Shown: one piece after another, positions 7,601 through 13,600 of the stretch
Layout of the letters: every line of letters begins with the position of its first letter
Numbering within the stretch: position 1 is the stretch's first letter
Notes under the pieces: model-generated
Told to the model about the DNA's origin: nothing
Databases searched by the model: none
The model's input: only the letters and a program-made list of their open reading frames with translations
Translations under genes and position numbers: made by a program
Source of the DNA: Baffinella frigidus
Lineage: Eukaryota; Cryptophyceae; Cryptomonadales; Baffinellaceae
Direction of reading: 5' to 3'
Assembly: GCA_026770585.1 (NCBI GenBank)
Contig: MU646356.1
Span: forward strand, 312,089-326,176
DNA: 14,088 nt

Positions 7601-10600
7601 TCTTACAGGCATCACGTCCACGAATCGCCGCCTTTTGGTGTGCCGTGTAGGCATCACGTCCCAGAAATATGCTCTTTTGTGGAGCCACGTCGACGAATCG
7701 CTGCGTTTTGGCGTGAGCGATCCACCAGCTTGAGGACCGCCTGGTGCCGTCACGGCTGATTGTCAACCGCTTGTTTTGCGTTTTCGTTTCAACCGCCCCC
7801 TTTCGTGAAATCGCACAACCTTACACACCTTAAACCCTAAACCCTAAGCCTGGGGACCCCCACCCATCGAACCCGATGGACGCCCACACTCGCCTGACCC
7901 CGCAACATATACCTGGACGCTTGATATCCTTGTGAGGACGGATGCGGCCTGGCACCTTGCTCCGTCAGGGCTCCCGCCACACTCGTGGCTGTGACGCCCC
8001 CCCCGTGGATCACTTTCACGTTCCTTGACGGTTCTGGAATCCTCAGGATGTCTTCTTCAACACCCGCCCATCGAAAACCTGTGGCACCTCAAGCGGTTCG
8101 TGGAACTGAATTCGCGAGCGCCGACCAGCCCAGCCCCGACACTCACAGCAACGCCCCCCCCTACACTCAATAGGCTTCCGACTGCGACGGCGATGATGGC
8201 CCACAGCGGTGTTTCAGACAACTGCTGCAGCTTTGTTGCGGGCGTTGTCGTAGGCGGGCTTACCGACCCATCGACCATCCCAGCTCCGACACTCACTGCA
8301 ACGCCCCTCCTAACCCAACATCAGGGGAGCACTGCATCATCGGACTGCTCATGCGCCGCGGGAAACACATTCGTCGTGGATGCGTGTGTGGCGTGCGAGC
8401 CTGGCACCTTCAAGGTCAACCTCATCCGGGAACAAGCATTTTTCTTTTGAGAATCTGCACGAAAATTACTTCACGATTCTTTCATTTGTGTATTGTCGAA
8501 AAGGGCTCCGCGCGGAAAATGTTGAGGTCAGGTCAGGCACGGATCCAATATTTCGTTTTTTTGACTTTTTGTGACATCTTAAGGGTGGGAAATGCTATTT
8601 TGGGATAAAAACCATCCCTAAGATGGCATAAAAGTCCATTTTCTAAAAAACCCGGCTCGTTCATGACCTGACCTGGATTCCGCGCGGAGCCCATTCCGAC
8701 AATAGTAATTTTCGTGGCCAGCCAGCTTAAAAGAACAATACTTGCTCCCGGATTAAACCCTCCGCTTCGACCTTCGCCTGGGCCCTCCCACCAGCCCTCC
8801 CAAGTGGCTCAAATAGTGCCCTGGAAGGTCTTCGATTGTACCTTGGACGTTGGATTTTTTTGACCCCGATCCAAGGTAAATCGAAAATACCCCAGGGCAC
8901 TATTTGAGCCACCTCCAAGGGCTAGAGTTCCGTGTTTTCTGAGTGGAGCCATTGCCCCTCACACGCTGTGAACTAGTGTAGCCCTACCACTCGCCAATAT
9001 GGACTATTACCGTGTTGTGATAGTCTACCACCCGTCCCCTTTCCCGTGGGTAACGTTGCCCCTACTACCCCCCCCCCCCTCCCGCAACCCTCGGGGCAAG
9101 CTGAGAACGCCCCCCCCTGAGAACAGCCAGTCGCAGGTTCGATGTGTGTCTGTGCGGACGCCTCGCTCTCGATGGTCTCGCGCACTCAATCACCTCACAC
9201 GAAAGTAGAGGAGTTTGAGTGTGGGGTCACTAAGACTCAATCCATCAAATACTTGTATACGCTAAAAGATTATACACGTATTTGACCCACGTGCGCGCCG
9301 CAGGCCAGCAACGGCGCGGGGGCGTGCATGCCGTGTACGGAACGAATATCCGAAGCCCCCAGATCCGAATGAATATCCGAAGCTCCCAGCATGCCCTTGT
9401 CCATCGAGGGCTCACGCACCTTTCACACTGCAGGCCAGCAACTCATCCATTTTTAGCTTACAAAAGTATCGACACCCACATTTTTTTTTATAAAAGTATT
9501 TTCACCGCGCGCCGCAGGCCAGCAACGGCGCGGGGGGGTGCACGTTGTGTGCGGCTGGGAAGTACTCGGGGGCGACGGGCGCGTCCTCCAACCTTTAAAT
9601 TTTGTATTTTAACCGGTATTGTTAGTATCTGACCCCACGTGCGCGGCGCAGGCCAGCAACGGTGCGGGGGCGTGCACGTTGTGCGACGCTGGGAAGTACT
9701 CGGGCGCGACGGGCGCAACTTCCAACGTCTGCATCGCATGCCCTTTCTTCTCCAGGTTTCGCGCCCCGCACTAGGAGGGGTTTCTCGGGGTGTTCATTCC
9801 GCCAACACGAGATTGCTAGATGGGCCTTTTAAAAACGTTTTTGTTTACACGTGGGCATTTGTGTAGTAATTTTCGTGAGGTTGGTCACGTAATTAAGCGA
9901 AATTAGCCCAGTCACGAGGTTGATCACCTTATCCTGGTACAAATTCTTACAGCCCAACATGTAAATAGGCTGCTCCAGCATTCTCGACTGAGTGCACCGT
10001 CCTCGATCGCTGCCCATCCCTTTCACCCTCGACACTTCCCCGATGGGAACTCCCTCTCCATTCGACGCATCCGCACCGCGCATGCGACTGGGACCGCATT
10101 CAGCTCATCCGTGTCCGCATTTTTGAAGCTCATGCGTGTCTCGATGCTTGAAACACATTCGCCAGGGACCGCATTATTGAAGCGCTTTCCTCAAATGTGC
10201 CTTGAGTGAGCCCCCCGCGCGCCACCTGCGCATTCTTGACGTACCGTGATCGCATAAAGCTTGCAAGCTTAACCCCCCCCCCACCCCACCATCCCAAGTG
10301 CCTTGACCTCTTGAATCTCACGAGCCCTCCCCCGCGTGTCGTGTCCGCATTCTGGAATTGTTGAAGTGCATTGTTGAAGTGCGCCTTGCGTGAGCCCCCT
10401 TCGCGCCACCTGCGCATTCTTGAAGTACGTTGCTCTCTTGAAGCTTAAGTATGCCTTAACCTCTTGAAGCTGACGACCCGCCCCCGTTCCGCGTCACGTG
10501 CGTGCAGCACCGCTCTCCTGACATCCTTCATCCCCTACACCCTACACCCTACACCCTACACCCTACACCCTACACCCTACACCCTACACCCTACACCCTA

Positions 10601-13600
10601 CACCCTACACCCTCAACCCCGAACCCTCAACCCTCAACCCCAAACCGTGGGTGCAGCACCTCGAGCACGGGGAGCAGCGTGGTGACAGACTGCTCGTGCA
10701 TCGCGGGGTATATCGGGACCGTCATGACTGCGTCCTCCACCTGCTCGCCGTGCCCTGCTGGTATCAATCCACCCTCAACCCTGGAACTTGAACCTTGAAC
10801 CCTGAACCCTACACCCGGAACCCTGAACCCGCATCCCACCAACAACCTGACACAGCTTTAGATAGGATTTCCATGGACGGGTTTTCCCCAAGGATGTGCA
10901 GGTTTCACTGTTCACGCCATCTATTCCCCCCCCCAGGTCCCTAGGGTTTTCTCACCGTAGGGTCCTACAGGACATATCTCCGAAGCTCTCAGACCCGAAA
11001 TAAGCAGTTTCGGGTTGGTACATCGGGACCGTCGCGAATGCGTCCTCCTCCTGCTCTCCGTGCCCTGTAGGTGTGCATTCACCCTAAACCCTGAACCCTG
11101 AACCCTGCACCCAGAACCCTGAACCCCGACGCGTCCCACCGGAGAGCGGCCATTGGAACCAGCCTGGGGCCGTGACTAAGGAGTTGTAGTAATTTTCATT
11201 GGAATCCCGTAGCCGCTGCGTCCTTCTAGGGGCCAGGTAGTGTTTTTATTGCGGATAGACGGACGTTTGATGGGGTAGGAGCTTGTATCGGGGTTTCCAA
11301 GGACGGGTCTTCCCCCAGGATGTACACTTTCAAGTGTACACCATCTATTCACCTCCCCAGGAAACCTTCAACCCTCAACCCTCAACCCGAAACCCTAAAC
11401 CCCACACCCTACATCCTAAACCCTGCCCCCTAAAACCCCTAAACCCCAACCCCTAAACCCTGGACCCTCAACCCCAAACTCAAAACCCTAAACCTCAACC
11501 CCCAAACCCCAAACCCCAAACCCAAAACCCCAAACCCCCAAACCCTTATCCCCGCAGGCTACCTCCAAACGACCCCCGGATCCACGACCTGCGACCCGTA
11601 CCCTTCGGGACCCTAAACCCCAACCCCCAACCTCCCAACCTCTACAGGCTACCTCCAAACGACCCCCGGATCGACAAGCTGCGACCCGTGCCCGTCAGGA
11701 AAGTACAATCCGAACGAAGGTGGCGACGAGGACGCAGACTGCATCACGTGTCCGCTGTTTTCGACTGCGGATTCGCCGGCGGAGTCCATCGTTGAGTGTT
11801 ACTGCAACGCTGGATACACTGGTAACCACCCCGATCCGTGCAATCTCGTACCGCTGGGTATTTTAATTAAACCAGTTGAATATGGTCGTTGGTGTTTTGT
11901 GGTTGCTGGATACACTGGTACCCCCCGCCATGCTTCCAACCACTTGAATGCGGTCTTTCGTTTTTTTTTGGCGATTAGTCAACCTCCTGCGAGACCACGG
12001 ACCCTGGATCACGCATCTTCGCCTGCGTGCACCCTGAATCCCTCACTCCGAGAGGGCCGCCTTTCTTCCCCAGAGGCGGGCTCTTCCCAAGATACTGACC
12101 GCCTTCGCGCCGCAACCCTCAACCCTCAACTCCAAACCCCTAAACCCCAAACCTTCAACCCGAACCCCTAAGCCCTCAACCACCAAACCCTCAACCACAA
12201 ACACCAACCCCCAACCCCCAACCCCCAACCCCCAACCCCCAACCACCAACCGCAACCCCCAAACAGGCCCCAACGGACAGCAGTGCACCCCCTGCGCGGC
12301 AGGCACCTACAAAAACACCACCGGCACCGACTCATGCGACGCCTGCGGAAACGCCACCTACTCGACCACCTCGGGCGCGACGTCCGACGCCGTGTGTATC
12401 GAGTGCCCGTATGAGGCGTTCGCGAGCGAGGGGGCGGGCGCGCTCGCGTTGTGCACGTGCAACGCTGGTCTGAGCCAACCCTGGAATCCGAAACCCGGAA
12501 CCTGAGCTAGCCTGATTTTGAGCGCTATTTTCGGAGTTGATCCCTGGAGCCCCCCCCTTCCAGCGCTGCTCACTCATCTGGTTTGTTTCTGCAATGCCGT
12601 GCGCTCGGAACTTAAGGTTATGAGGCGCATCATAGCCTCATAACCTCACGCATTCACACACAGGCAATGTTGGTGTTAACACGACTCTGTCTCCGATTCC
12701 TCACAACCTGTCAACATGAACCCCCCCCCCCCCCACAGGTTACGAGGGCGACGCCGGGACCGGCGCAAACTGCACAGCCTGCCGGCAGGGCTCCTACAAA
12801 GCCACCCTCGGCGCCGGGCCGTGCACACCGTGCCGGGGCGGGACGTATTCGTCGGATTTCGCCGCGGAGAATGGCGACACGTGTGATCCGTGCCCGGACA
12901 ATGCTTACTCGCCTGCCGGGAGTGGGACGGCGGCGGTTGCGCATTGCTCGTGTAATGCCGGGTGTGTGCCCATATCCTCTCGCCCAATCCCTGACCCCTG
13001 CACCCTGCACCCTGAACTCTGAACTCTCAACACTCTCGCCGTCTCGTCTCCGTGCCGTACCGAAATCATCTTTTTAGTTAACATTCGGGACTCGTGGCCC
13101 GATGCGGCGACAAAGCGCGCGTTTATATGCGCCGACCAGTTAGTAACTGCTGTTCTGGGGATAGACCTCACTGAGGCAGGCCGGAGTGACTTTACACAAG
13201 TTATCCCCAGAACTGTGCAAAGGCTCCCCACCCTGGGGATTCATCAAAGCCGTTGTGTTGGGTTGTGGTAGAGACAATTTTCGAAAAAGGTTTTTTTTGG
13301 GTGTGCGTGAGACCGTTTTTGCAGCGAGGCTATCTGACCCCTGTGAGGCTCACTAGGTACTCGGGGACAATATCGACCGTCGACGACGCGTGCACCATTT
13401 GTCCCGCTGGGTCTTTCAAGGTCAGCGATGCACCCCTAGTGCTCTCAAGTAGCTTGAGCCTTGCTGTTGTCTTTTAAAAGAGGGTTTACGCGGCCACTTG
13501 TTGGTTTTATAAAAAAGAGCCGCCACTTGTCTTGGCTGCACAGCTGTTTTGACGAACTGCGTGTTTCCTAGCACCACGTCTTCATCCCGCACCCCCCCCC

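Noticed and set aside
6660-7766. 368-codon minus-strand open frame (and the overlapping 251-codon one)
   Set aside because: It runs antisense over exons 10-11 and the GA-rich intron 10. Its product is mostly Ser/Leu/Arg low complexity.
9304-9598. Copies A-C as additional constitutive exons of the Cys-rich protein
   Set aside because: None has a phase-compatible donor, and A and C run into stops. Exon 12 to copy D (9652) alone restores the module pattern.
10464-10798. Open frames encoding HPTPYTL-type repeats
   Set aside because: They are the translation of the CCCTACA array. All frames of a 7-mer repeat without stops stay open.
3865-12262. CRISPR-like arrays
   Set aside because: The repeats are 7-mers without unique spacers, and the locus is a spliced eukaryotic gene.
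13310-13324. Alternative exon 18 acceptor TTTTTGCAG
   Set aside because: In the phase required by exon 17 it meets TGA after three codons; the acceptor ending at 13356 keeps the frame.
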